Under the pieces are notes generated by a model, which made no database searches, had not been told where the DNA came from, and worked only from the letters and a program-made list of their open reading frames with translations. Source: Actinomycetes bacterium (GTDB lineage Bacteria; Actinomycetota; Actinomycetes; Actinomycetales; Cellulomonadaceae). Taken from it: DNA of 13,267 nucleotides. The translations under genes were made by a program, and so were the position numbers. The stretch lies in contig JAJYTJ010000104.1 in assembly GCA_021793115.1 (NCBI GenBank), positions 1-13,267 of the forward strand, read 5' to 3'. Below, piece by piece: positions 1-5,920 of this stretch; within the stretch, counting starts at the first letter, position 1, and the number at the start of each line of letters is the position of its first letter.

Positions 1-461
1 CCCGCGCGCAGCGGGCCGGCGCCGACGTAGGACCGGTGGTGCTCCCACTGCTGGTCCGACTGCTCGACGACGAAGTACAAGGGGCCGTAGGCCACGGCGT
101 GCCAGCCGTACCGGCCGGCCCGCTCGAGGATCCGCATCTCGTTGAACGCCGTGAGCGGCGTGAGGGTGGCGCGGCGGGCCGCGCCGTCCGCCGCGGCCGG
201 CTCGTCGGGCGCCCCGTAGCGCTGCTGCGCCGCCTGCCGGGTCATGCCCAGCACGCCGCCCACCTGCTCCCACGTGGCGCCGGCCCGACGAGCGGCGACG
301 ACCGCCGCGCGCAGCAGCTGCGCCGTCTCGCCGTGGGCGTCGCGCGCGAGCGCCACCAGCTCGAGGTACGCCTCGGGGTCGTCCTGGAGGCGGGGGGCGA
401 GGTCGGGCCGCGCCTCGTCGAGCGCGCCGGCGAGCAGGTCGCGGAGCGTGGGGTCCGTCAT
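1..461 (-). CDS. Helix-turn-helix protein, 3' end cut by window edge
   Basis: Reading the minus strand from the ATG at 461, the frame stays open to the left edge (about 153 residues seen). Residues 1-60 are a charged, helical region. Residues 62-82 (ATWEQVGGVLGMTRQAAQQRY) read as a classical helix-turn-helix, with GMTRQAAQQRY as the likely recognition helix. After a short Ala-rich linker, residues 100-150 (TPLTAFNEM, AGRYGWHAV, GPLYFVVEQ, QWEHHRSYV) look like a small conserved C-terminal domain found in actinobacterial hypothetical regulators. Role: probably a DNA-binding regulator; target unknown. The ATG is chosen because a promoter (TTGACG near 497-492, AATGAT at 473-468) would start transcription almost exactly on it, giving a leaderless mRNA. 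Two GTCAA-N7-TTGAC palindromes lie over that promoter, so autoregulation is likely (inference). The family is not one I can name with certainty. Confidence 0.75.
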   Translation of the reverse strand, partial: MTDPTLRDLLAGALDEARPDLAPRLQDDPEAYLELVALARDAHGETAQLLRAAVVAARRAGATWEQVGGVLGMTRQAAQQRYGAPDEPAAADGAARRATLTPLTAFNEMRILERAGRYGWHAVAYGPLYFVVEQSDQQWEHHRSYVGAGPLRA

Positions 462-463
462 GC

Positions 464-509
464 GTCAATCATTGCTTGACGACGGCCCTTGCGTCAACTA
501 TCGGTTGAC
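464..509. promoter_or_regulatory. Paired palindromic operators GTCAA-N7-TTGAC
   Basis: Two sites of identical format, GTCAA-N7-TTGAC, lie at 464-480 (spacer TCATTGC) and 493-509 (spacer CTATCGG). Their centres are 29 bp apart, close to three helical turns, so two dimers could sit on nearly the same face. One covers the -10 and start codon of the HTH gene and the other its -35. The spacers differ while the arms are identical, which is what a protein binding site looks like. The most likely binder is the adjacent HTH protein, by inference. Confidence 0.6.
468..497 (-). promoter_or_regulatory. Promoter of the HTH gene, probably leaderless
   Basis: On the minus strand TTGACG (497-492) is followed by an 18 nt gap and AATGAT (473-468). 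These resemble -35 and -10 hexamers. The predicted start site falls on or next to the ATG at 461, leaving no room for a ribosome binding site. Both hexamers are embedded in the two palindromes described separately. Based on hexamer similarity only. Confidence 0.5.
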
Positions 510-903
510 ACGAGTCGACCCGGTTTGTCGCACTCGGTCGACGGCGAGCGCCGTCACGAGCTCGCCGGCGGGCCCGTCCTCGGCCGTGCCTCGATGGCCT
601 GGCCCCAGGGAGGTGGGCTCGTCAGGGCGCCGGTGCGGCAGCGTCGGGGCCGAGGGCGCCATCGCGCGCGGCCAGGTGCCGACGGGAGCGCCTGAAGACG
701 CCGTCGTGGCAGGCCGCCGTCGGTCGGGCGCCATCGTGCGCCGACCGGCCGTGTGCCGTTGGGGCTGGAGCGGCCGTGCGCCGTGCCGCCCGAGCGGCCG
801 GACGCCGCCCGGCTCGAGAGGTCGGGCGGGGTGCGTTCGGTGTCGTCGTGGGAGACCCGGTGACGGATCGGTGCCTGGTTCGCCTGCGCGATGCGTCGCT
901 GTG
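510..903. other. Non-coding spacer with degenerate short repeats
   Basis: About 390 bp without a convincing gene. The frames open across it on either strand give Arg/Pro/Ala-rich low-complexity translations with no family resemblance and no sensible starts. It holds three loose copies of a 24-25 bp unit (about 742-815) and a longer-range echo of GGCGCCATCG at 655-664 and 727-736. The promoter of the padR gene must lie at its right end. Confidence 0.5.
742..815. repeat. Degenerate 24-25 bp tandem repeat, three copies
   Basis: The core CGGCCGTGNGCCG or a close variant recurs at about 746, 771 and 795, that is at intervals of 25 and 24 bp. The flanks (CGACC, GGAGC, CGAGC) are also similar. The third copy has drifted (CGGCCGGACGCCG). 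Base bias in such GC-rich DNA makes weak repeats easy to see, so confidence is modest. Confidence 0.35.
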
Positions 904-915
904 CGATATATATCG
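904..915. promoter_or_regulatory. Palindrome CGATATATATCG over padR -10, likely operator
   Basis: A perfect 12 bp palindrome, CGATATATATCG, is the only AT-rich stretch for hundreds of bases. It ends three bases before the padR ATG at 919. The TATATA inside it (907-912) sits where a -10 hexamer would be for a transcript starting on the ATG. A symmetric AT-rich site directly before a PadR gene suggests an autoregulatory operator. This is inference from position and symmetry. Confidence 0.55.
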
Positions 916-918
916 TTC

Positions 919-1254
919 ATGGCGTTCCGGATGACCGAGCAGGCCTACCTCGTGCTGCTCGCGCTGGCGGACGGCCCGCGGCACGGCTACGGCGTGGTTC
1001 AGGCGGTGGTGACGCTGTCCGACGGGCGGGTGCACCTCGGCGCCGGCACGCTCTACGGCGTGCTCGACCGGCTCGTCGAGGCGGGCTACGCCCGGGTCTC
1101 CGGCGAGGAGGTCGTCGACGGCCGGCTCCGCCGGTACTACGAGCTGACCGACGAGGGCGGTGCGGCCGCGACGGCCCACACGGCGCAGCTCGCCGCCCTG
1201 GCCGCCCGTGCCCGGCGCGCCCTCGCGGCCCGACCAGCGCTCGGCAGTGCGTGA
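919..1254 (+). CDS. PadR-family transcriptional regulator
   Basis: The 111-residue product is a compact PadR-type winged-helix repressor. Residues 6-60 carry the family pattern: helices EQAYLVLLALADGP, then HGYGVVQAV (22-30), then the recognition segment GAGTLYGVLDRLVEAGYARV (41-60). The wing RRYYELTDEG (71-80) follows, and a short Ala-rich helix (about 81-105) would form the dimer interface. The short length fits the small PadR subfamily. The ATG at 919 is chosen because it begins the conserved N-terminus and lies right after the palindrome at 904-915. The stop overlaps the start of the next membrane-protein gene by one base, an arrangement often seen for PadR regulators and the membrane protein they control. 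Effector unknown. The PadR call is firm. Confidence 0.92.
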   Translation: MAFRMTEQAYLVLLALADGPRHGYGVVQAVVTLSDGRVHLGAGTLYGVLDRLVEAGYARVSGEEVVDGRLRRYYELTDEGGAAATAHTAQLAALAARARRALAARPALGSA

Positions 1255-2525
1255 TGCGATCGGCGCGCGGGGGGCGCGGGCCGGCAGACGCGTTCGGCGG
1301 GTGGCAGCGCCGTGGCGAGCAGGGCGGCGACGACCGGCCGGACGGCGCGCCGCACACCGGTCGGCGTGAGCCGGAGCGGCTGGCCCGCAGCGGGCGGGAT
1401 CGCGGGAGCTCGCCGGTCGCCGCAGGTCCGCGGGGTGTCGATCCCCGCTTCGAGCGCTCGGTGCGCCGGTGGCTGTGGGCCTACCCACGGCGGTGGCGGT
1501 GGGCGCGGTCAGACGAGGTCGTCGGCACGCTGGCGGACCTGGCCGGGCCCGGCGCGACGAGGCTCGACCTGCGGTCGGGGTTCGGGCTCGTGATCCACGG
1601 CCTGAGGACGCGCCGGCGCATGCGACCGCCGCTGCGCCACGTGGCCCGCTACGCCCTGGTCAACGCTCCGCTGCCCTGGCAGTACCGCGGCTGGATGGCC
1701 GACCGGATCGCCGGCCCCTTGTTCAACCGGGGTCCGCTCCTCGGTCTGGCGTTCTACTTCTTCGGGTTCGCGGTGCTCCGGAGCTACGAGGGCGACGCAG
1801 CCCTTGCTGACGTGGTCTGGGCCGGCGCGCTGGGGCTCACCTGCTGGGTGGGCCCCCGCGACTCCGTCCGGCGCGCGGAGGCCGCCCGCCACCTCGTCGG
1901 GCGCCCCGGCGAGCCGCCGACCCCGTGGGACCAGCGCGCGGCGTGGGTCCTTCGCGACCGCGTCACGGGACGTTCCCTGCTGCCGACGTTCACCCTCGTC
2001 GTGGGCACGGTTGCCGTGGGCGGCGTCGCCACGGCCGTGATCCTGGGGCCCGGGCCTGTCGCGCCCCTCGCCGGGGCTGCCGCGGTGGGCGCGGCGGGAG
2101 CCCTCAGGCTCGTCGCGCGGTGGCGCCGACGCGTGCCGGCGCGCCCTCCGCAACCGGCACGCCGGCTGCGGGTCGCGGGCCGGTCGTGGTGGGTGTCTGC
2201 GTGGTGCTGGGGTGCGGTCGCCATGACATCGCCTTCGTCGTGGCCGCTCAGCGGCCTCGTCCCGCCGCCGGGCCGGGCGTCGATGCTGCTCGTCCCGACC
2301 GCCCTCGTGCTGCCCTCGCTCGTCGTGGGGTGGATCCTGGCCCGCCGCGGGCCCGACGACCTTGCCTTCGTCGACGTCTGGCGTCTCCTGGCAGGCACCG
2401 GCCCGCTCCCGGTCGATGCGCTGCAGCGCGGCGTCCTTCCGGCCTCGTGGTTCTCGCCGGAGGCAGCCGCAGGAGGGTCTCTGGCCGCGCCGTCATCGGC
2501 GCCGCCGACGCCGGGCGTCGCCTGA
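1254..2525 (+). CDS. Polytopic membrane protein coupled to padR
   Basis: A 423-residue protein whose ATG at 1254 overlaps the padR stop (TGATG), so the pair is probably translationally coupled; GTG at 1251 is an alternative start. Residues 1-60 are Arg/Gly-rich and poorly conserved in look. Then comes a cytosolic segment, VRRWLWAYPRRWRWARSDEV followed by GTLADLAGPGATRLDLRSG, of the kind found in actinobacterial membrane proteins encoded next to PadR genes. About six hydrophobic segments follow at roughly 160-180, 183-203, 242-264, 267-287, 312-330 and 343-364. The tail is Ala/Pro-rich. No enzyme motif is visible. Probable role: an integral membrane protein regulated by the adjacent PadR protein, possibly in envelope stress or export; function unknown. 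The low-complexity N-terminus makes the exact start uncertain, and a start nearer 1440 cannot be excluded. Confidence 0.75.
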   Translation: MRSARGGRGPADAFGGWQRRGEQGGDDRPDGAPHTGRREPERLARSGRDRGSSPVAAGPRGVDPRFERSVRRWLWAYPRRWRWARSDEVVGTLADLAGPGATRLDLRSGFGLVIHGLRTRRRMRPPLRHVARYALVNAPLPWQYRGWMADRIAGPLFNRGPLLGLAFYFFGFAVLRSYEGDAALADVVWAGALGLTCWVGPRDSVRRAEAARHLVGRPGEPPTPWDQRAAWVLRDRVTGRSLLPTFTLVVGTVAVGGVATAVILGPGPVAPLAGAAAVGAAGALRLVARWRRRVPARPPQPARRLRVAGRSWWVSAWCWGAVAMTSPSSWPLSGLVPPPGRASMLLVPTALVLPSLVVGWILARRGPDDLAFVDVWRLLAGTGPLPVDALQRGVLPASWFSPEAAAGGSLAAPSSAPPTPGVA

Positions 2526-2551
2526 GGGTGCCTGCGCGGCGCCGTTAAGAT
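2522..2551 (+). promoter_or_regulatory. Probable purS-purQ promoter
   Basis: TAAGAT (2546-2551) is a good -10 hexamer in otherwise GC-only DNA, with a weak -35 (CTGAGG, 2522-2527) 18 nt upstream. The predicted transcript starts near 2558, giving a leader of about 30 nt before the purS GTG at 2589. The -10 contains the first two bases of the ATG at 2550, which argues against that ATG being the purS start. Hexamer similarity only. Confidence 0.5.
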
Positions 2552-2577
2552 GACCACCGAATCCACCGCCGCGCCCC

Positions 2578-2583
2578 GGGAGA
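2578..2583 (+). promoter_or_regulatory. Ribosome binding site that decides the purS start
   Basis: GGGAGA lies five bases before GTG 2589. It supports the shorter, family-length PurS over the version starting at the ATG at 2550. Confidence 0.6.
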
Positions 2584-2588
2584 CTGCT

Positions 2589-2849
2589 GTGGGACTGGTC
2601 GTCGTCGACGTCATGCCGAAGCCCGAGATCCTCGACCCGCAGGGCAAGGCCGTCGCCGGCGCGCTGCCGCGGCTCGGGTTTGCCCAGTTCACCGCGGTGC
2701 GGCAGGGCAAGCGGTTCGAGCTGAGCGTCGAGGGGCCGGTGACCGACGAGGTGCTCGCGGCGGCCCGCGAGGCGGCGGTCCAGGTGCTGTCCAACCCCGT
2801 CATCGAAGACGTCGTCAGCGTCGCCGACGGCGGCGAGGGCGCGGCCTGA
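2589..2849 (+). CDS. purS: Phosphoribosylformylglycinamidine synthase subunit PurS
   Basis: PurS is the small structural subunit that bridges PurQ and PurL in the FGAM synthase complex, converting FGAR, ATP and glutamine to FGAM in purine synthesis. The product from the GTG at 2589 is 86 residues, the normal family length. It carries the typical strand [19 protein letters not shown] (residues 4-22), then [20 protein letters not shown] (26-45) and the C-terminal helix and strand around [14 protein letters not shown] 2589 is preferred over the in-frame ATG at 2550 because GGGAGA (2578-2583) is a well-spaced ribosome binding site, the family N-terminus begins here, and the upstream ATG lies inside a -10 box. 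The stop overlaps the purQ ATG by one base. Confidence 0.93.
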   Translation: MGLVVVDVMPKPEILDPQGKAVAGALPRLGFAQFTAVRQGKRFELSVEGPVTDEVLAAAREAAVQVLSNPVIEDVVSVADGGEGAA

Positions 2850-3544
2850 TGGGCAAGATCGGCGTCGTCACCTTCCCCGGCACGCTCGACGACCGGGACG
2901 CGGCCCGCGCTGTGCGCCTCGCGGGCGGCGAGGCAGTGAGCCTCTGGCATGCCGACGCCGACCTCAAGGGCGTCGACGCCGTGGTGCTGCCGGGCGGGTT
3001 CTCCTACGGCGACTACCTGCGCGCGGGCGCCATCAGCCGGTTCGCCCCGGTGATGGGCGAGATCGTCGAGGCCGCCGGTCGCGGCCTGCCCGTGCTCGGC
3101 ATCTGCAACGGGTTCCAGGTGCTCACCGAGGCGCACCTGCTGCCCGGCTCGATGATCAAGAACGACCACCTGCACTTCGTCTGCCGCGAGCAGGAGCTCG
3201 TGGTGGAGAACAACGAGACGGCGTGGACCCGGGAGTACGCCCGGGGCCAGCACATCACCGTCCCGTTGAAGAACCAGGACGGCCAGTACGTGTGCGACGA
3301 GCGCACGCTCGACGAGCTCGAGGGCGAGGGGCGCGTCGTCTTCCGCTACTCCGGCTGGAACCCCAACGGCTCGCGCCGCGACATCGCCGGCGTGTGCAAC
3401 GAGAAGGGCAACGTCGTCGGTCTCATGCCGCACCCGGAGCACGCCACCGAGCCCGGCTTCGGCCCGGACGGCCCGAACGGGCCGCGCACCGGCACCGACG
3501 GCCTGGCGTTCTTCACGTCCGTGCTCCACGCGCTCGTCGCGTGA
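2849..3544 (+). CDS. purQ: Phosphoribosylformylglycinamidine synthase, glutaminase subunit PurQ
   Basis: PurQ is the class I glutamine amidotransferase that supplies ammonia to PurL. The 231-residue product has the expected length and motifs. The N-terminus is [15 protein letters not shown] and the oxyanion region is [16 protein letters not shown] (48-63). The nucleophile is Cys86 in the elbow GICNGFQ (85-90 region), and the other triad residues are His195 and Glu197 in MPHPEHA. The segment NDHLHFVC (105-112) is also typical. All catalytic residues are intact. The ATG at 2849 overlaps the purS stop. The last four bases (GTGA, 3541-3544) hold the start of the following GNAT gene, so purS, purQ and the acetyltransferase are very likely one translation-coupled operon. 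purL does not follow. Confidence 0.97.
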   Translation: MGKIGVVTFPGTLDDRDAARAVRLAGGEAVSLWHADADLKGVDAVVLPGGFSYGDYLRAGAISRFAPVMGEIVEAAGRGLPVLGICNGFQVLTEAHLLPGSMIKNDHLHFVCREQELVVENNETAWTREYARGQHITVPLKNQDGQYVCDERTLDELEGEGRVVFRYSGWNPNGSRRDIAGVCNEKGNVVGLMPHPEHATEPGFGPDGPNGPRTGTDGLAFFTSVLHALVA

Positions 3545-4578
3545 CGACGGCGCACGCCACCTCCTGGGACCACCCGGAGGTCGCGGCGCTGCGGGCCGCG
3601 CAGCAGGCCGAGCTGCGGGCGCTGTACGGGGACGACGACATCGGCCACGAGATGACGGGCGACGGCGTGCTCGCCACGGTGCTGCTGCGCGACGGCGACC
3701 TGCCCGTCGCGTGCGGCGCGCTGCGCGCGGCTCCCGAGCTCGGCGCCGGCACGGGCGAGCTCAAGCGGATGTACGTCGTGCCGTCGCACCGGGGCCGGCA
3801 CCTCGCGCGGCGCGTGCTCGACGAGCTCGAGCGCGTCGCGCCCGTGCACGGCCTGTCCCGGCTGGTGCTGGAGACGGGCGCGCTGCAGGCGGCTGCCATC
3901 GGCCTGTACCTCTCCGCCGGCTACGTGCCGATCGACCGGTTCCCGCCGTACGAGGGCGTCCCGACGTCGCGGTGCCTGGCGAAGGACCTCGCCTCGCGCG
4001 GGCACGGCAGCACGGCCCGAGCACGGCAGGCAGGACTGCCGGGTTCGGCGCAGGGTGACGTGCTCGACGAGGCTCGCACCGACGGCGTCGCCGGGCTCGT
4101 CGTCGACCGCCTGGCCTGGATGGACGACGAGGCGGTGGCGCTGCGCCGGCTGATGGCGCAGACCCTGCGCGGCTTCTACGGACCCGTGGGCTACTTCGCG
4201 GACGACGAGTCCCTCGCCGCGGCCGACCTCGCCGAGGCCGGGCGGTCGCTCGTCGTGCTCGTGGTGCGCGACGGCACGCAGCCCGTGGGGACGCTGAGCC
4301 TGTCCGCGGCGCCGGAGGACCGCCCGGCGGACTGGGGCGAGCTGGAGCGCCTGCTCGTGCTGCCGGCGGCGCGTGGCCGCGGCGTGGCGCGCCTGCTGCT
4401 GGCCGCCGCCGAGGACGAGGCGCGCGGCCGGGGTCTGTCCACGGTCTGCCTGTCGACCGGCTACCGGCAGCTGCCGGCCCTGCGGCTGTACCTCTCGTCG
4501 GGCTACCGGATCGTGGCGCCGGTGGGCGAGCGGTGGCCCGAGCAGGGCCGCCTCTTCTGGTTCGCCAAGCCGCTGTAG
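3541..4578 (+). CDS. Tandem two-domain GNAT acetyltransferase
   Basis: A 345-residue protein made of two N-acetyltransferase (GNAT) domains. Domain 1 (about 10-150) has the acetyl-CoA motif [20 protein letters not shown] (73-92) and a C-terminal [18 protein letters not shown]. Domain 2 (about 185-345) has the parallel [20 protein letters not shown] (267-286) and [11 protein letters not shown]. The RGRG pyrophosphate loop is intact in domain 2 and slightly changed (RGRH) in domain 1. The linker (about 151-180) is encoded by a palindromic repeat also found at 5313-5346, so the fusion joint contains repeat DNA. The GTG at 3541 overlaps the purQ stop by four bases; the first domain would be truncated by any later start. 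Acceptor substrate unknown. Its position behind purQ suggests shared expression, not necessarily a purine role. The stop is 3 nt from the end of the convergent membrane gene. Confidence 0.88.
   Translation: MTTAHATSWDHPEVAALRAAQQAELRALYGDDDIGHEMTGDGVLATVLLRDGDLPVACGALRAAPELGAGTGELKRMYVVPSHRGRHLARRVLDELERVAPVHGLSRLVLETGALQAAAIGLYLSAGYVPIDRFPPYEGVPTSRCLAKDLASRGHGSTARARQAGLPGSAQGDVLDEARTDGVAGLVVDRLAWMDDEAVALRRLMAQTLRGFYGPVGYFADDESLAAADLAEAGRSLVVLVVRDGTQPVGTLSLSAAPEDRPADWGELERLLVLPAARGRGVARLLLAAAEDEARGRGLSTVCLSTGYRQLPALRLYLSSGYRIVAPVGERWPEQGRLFWFAKPL
4002..4050. repeat. Palindromic repeat element inside the GNAT linker
   Basis: The arm CCGAGCACGGCAG (4017-4029) is followed by a six-base loop (GCAGGA) and the near-complementary arm CTGCCGGGTTCGG (4036-4048; 11 of 13 bases pair). 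GCACGGCAG also occurs at 4002-4010, exactly 19 nt before its copy at 4021-4029. The 34 nt from 4017 to 4050 match 5313-5346 at 29 positions, including loop size and flank. It is translated as residues 159-170 of the acetyltransferase. Confidence 0.75.
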
Positions 4579-4581
4579 CCC

Positions 4582-5229
4582 TCAGGCGGCCAGGCCCGCG
4601 ACGAGGTTGACGAGCAGCGCGACGATCACCGTGCCGAACAGGTACGACAGCAGCGCGTGCACCTGGGCGACGCGCCGGAACGCGGACGCGCCGAGGTCGG
4701 TGTCGGAGATGGCGAAGCTCATGCCCACCGTGACGGCGATGTACGTGAAGTCGGTGTACCGGGGGAGCTCGCGCTGGTGGAAGTCGACGCCGCCGATCGG
4801 CTCGGTGCAGTACATGCGGGCGTACCGCATGGCGAAGACCGTGTGCGTGGTGGCCCACGAGGAGACGATGGCGGCGAGCACCGCGGCGCTCGTCACGGGC
4901 GAGCCCTTGAGGCCGCCGTCGAGCAGCACGACGACCACGCCGGCCAGGCTCGCCAGGCCTGCGAGCAGCACGATCGTGTGGCCCGCCACGCGCGTCGGCT
5001 CCTCCCGCAGCGCGTGCTCGAGAGTCTCCTCGGCGCCCATCGGGACCACCACGAGCATGGTCCACAGCACGTAGAGGAAGCCTGCGGCCGCCCAGCCGCC
5101 GAGCGCCGCGGCGGCCCCCGAGGTCCACGTCAGCAGCAGGCCGACGAGCAGCCCGACCACGGCCGCCACGGCGAGCCGCACCCAGACGGGCGTGTCGAGC
5201 GCCCGGGAGATCCGATGGCTGGTCGTCAC
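4582..5229 (-). CDS. DUF1345-type integral membrane protein
   Basis: A 215-residue, strongly hydrophobic protein with about six membrane segments, near residues 15-35, 42-63, 84-105, 114-135, 160-178 and 192-213. The C-terminal half has the hallmark pattern of DUF1345 proteins: HTVFAMRYARMY (129-140), GGVDFHQRELPRYTDFTYIA (146-165), then GMSFAISDTDLGASAFRRV and HALLSYLFGTVIVALLVNLV. The function of the family is not established; it is an inner-membrane protein. The start chosen is GTG at 5229 (VTTSHRISRAL). The longer frame up to 5301 would translate the repeat array at 5257-5363 and gives an unconvincing Arg/Gly-rich extension. No clear ribosome binding site is seen before the GTG, so the start is less certain than the family call. 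It converges on the GNAT gene with a 3 nt gap. Confidence 0.85.
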   Translation of the reverse strand: MTTSHRISRALDTPVWVRLAVAAVVGLLVGLLLTWTSGAAAALGGWAAAGFLYVLWTMLVVVPMGAEETLEHALREEPTRVAGHTIVLLAGLASLAGVVVVLLDGGLKGSPVTSAAVLAAIVSSWATTHTVFAMRYARMYCTEPIGGVDFHQRELPRYTDFTYIAVTVGMSFAISDTDLGASAFRRVAQVHALLSYLFGTVIVALLVNLVAGLAA

Positions 5230-5256
5230 GGTGCCCAGTGAACCGCACGCGGCGCG

Positions 5257-5363
5257 CCGGACGCGGCAGCCCCGTCCGAGCACGGCAGCCCGCCCGAGCA
5301 CGGCAGCTGCGTCCGAGCACGTCAGGTGGGACTGCCGTGCTCGGCGTCAGCTGCCGTGCCCGC
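5257..5363. repeat. Palindromic repeat array, unit CCGAGCACGGCAG
   Basis: Direct copies of CCGAGCACGGCAG lie at 5276-5288 and 5294-5306 (perfect) and 5313-5325 (one mismatch), with a decayed copy at 5257-5269. The spacing is 18-19 nt. They are followed by the inverse CTGCCGTGCTCGG at 5332-5344 and a partial inverse at 5351-5363. The third direct copy and the first inverse copy form a 13 bp stem with a six-base loop (GTGGGA). The array lies between divergent genes, so it is not a simple terminator. A related element is in the GNAT linker at 4002-4050. Confidence 0.8.
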
Positions 5364-5470
5364 GGGAGGGGTGCGGGACGGGGAGCGGCGGGAGCGGGCG
5401 ACCCGGGCGCGGGGCGGGCGAGGGGCGGCCGGACCTCGGATGGGCCACGATGGGCCCGGGGCCGCGCCGG
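5364..5470 (+). other. G-rich segment with G-quadruplex-type runs
   Basis: The plus strand has a canonical four-run pattern at 5364-5383 (GGG A GGGG TGC GGG AC GGGG), followed by many further GGG/GGGG runs to about 5470. It lies upstream of the DUF5808-like gene, on its coding strand, so the runs would be present in any leader transcribed from this side. No gene is supported here. Confidence 0.55.
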
Positions 5471-5526
5471 GGGACCGGGCGGGGACCGGCGGCATGCCGG
5501 GACCGGGCGGGGACCGGCGGCATGCC
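5471..5526. repeat. Perfect 28 bp tandem duplication
   Basis: The 28 nt at 5471-5498 are repeated without a change at 5499-5526. Each unit runs from GGGACCGGGCGG to GGCGGCATGCC. A partial third unit (GGGGACGGGCAGGGACG, 5527-5543) follows, close to the ribosome binding site of the next gene. Perfect identity suggests recent expansion by slippage or strong constraint. No coding sense is apparent. Confidence 0.85.
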
Positions 5527-5560
5527 GGGGACGGGCAGGGACGAGCTCGAGGAGGGCGAC

Positions 5561-5872
5561 ATGTCCGGCAAGGGGACGGCGACGAAGAAGCGCGGCGGCC
5601 CGATGGACCTGGTGAGGCTCATCTCGTTCGCGCTCGTGGCGGCCGCGGTCGCCAAGGAGCTGCGCCGGCCGAAGGAGGAGCGCACCTGGCACGGCACCGT
5701 CGCCATGGTGGTGCCCTACGACTTCCGCGTGCCGACGTTCGAGCGGGCCAAGGAGCGCCTGTGGAACCCGGACGCGCCGAGCGTCGTCAGCCCGCGCGTC
5801 TTCGGCGTCGGGTGGACGCTCAACGTCGGCAAGCTCTGGGCCTACGCGCAGGAGAAGCGGGCCGCGCACTGA
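5561..5872 (+). CDS. Small DUF5808-like protein
   Basis: A 103-residue product. Residues 1-14 are Lys/Gly-rich. A single short hydrophobic stretch, LVRLISFALVAAAVA (17-31), may anchor it in the membrane or form an amphipathic helix. Then come RTWHGTVAMVVPYDFRVPTF (41-60) and the conserved C-terminal block LWNPDAPSVVSPRVFGVGWTLNVG (67-90), which matches the W-N-P-D...P-R-V-F-G-x-G-W-T-L-N pattern of DUF5808 proteins. The function of this family is unknown. The ATG at 5561 is chosen because AGGAGGG (5550-5556) is an excellent ribosome binding site. The frame is open upstream for 120 more codons, but that part would translate the repeats and G-rich DNA and is not believable. Confidence 0.8.
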   Translation: MSGKGTATKKRGGPMDLVRLISFALVAAAVAKELRRPKEERTWHGTVAMVVPYDFRVPTFERAKERLWNPDAPSVVSPRVFGVGWTLNVGKLWAYAQEKRAAH

Positions 5873-5920
5873 CCCGTGGTGGCGCGCCGCTTCCGCAGTG
5901 ACCCCCGTAGGGGCGCGGCT

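Noticed and set aside
498..920. Minus-strand frame of 140 codons (and a longer overlapping one) across the spacer before padR
   Set aside because: The translation is Arg/Pro-rich low complexity with no motif. It runs over the padR promoter and has no ribosome binding site.
2506..2520. Palindrome CGACGCCGGGCGTCG at the end of the PadR-linked membrane gene, as terminator or operator
   Set aside because: The arms leave a one-base centre so it cannot fold as a hairpin with full arms. It is coding, and short GC palindromes are expected in such DNA.
1784..3529. Minus-strand frame of 581 codons antisense to purS-purQ
   Set aside because: It is a shadow of GC-rich codon bias. The plus-strand genes have intact family motifs in the same place.
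5230..5301. 24-residue N-terminal extension of the DUF1345 protein
   Set aside because: It lies partly in the repeat array and gives an Arg/Gly-rich sequence unlike the family. GTG 5229 gives a normal N-terminus.
5192..5560. N-terminal extension of the DUF5808-like protein
   Set aside because: It would translate the palindromic array, G runs and 28 bp duplication. A strong ribosome binding site marks ATG 5561.
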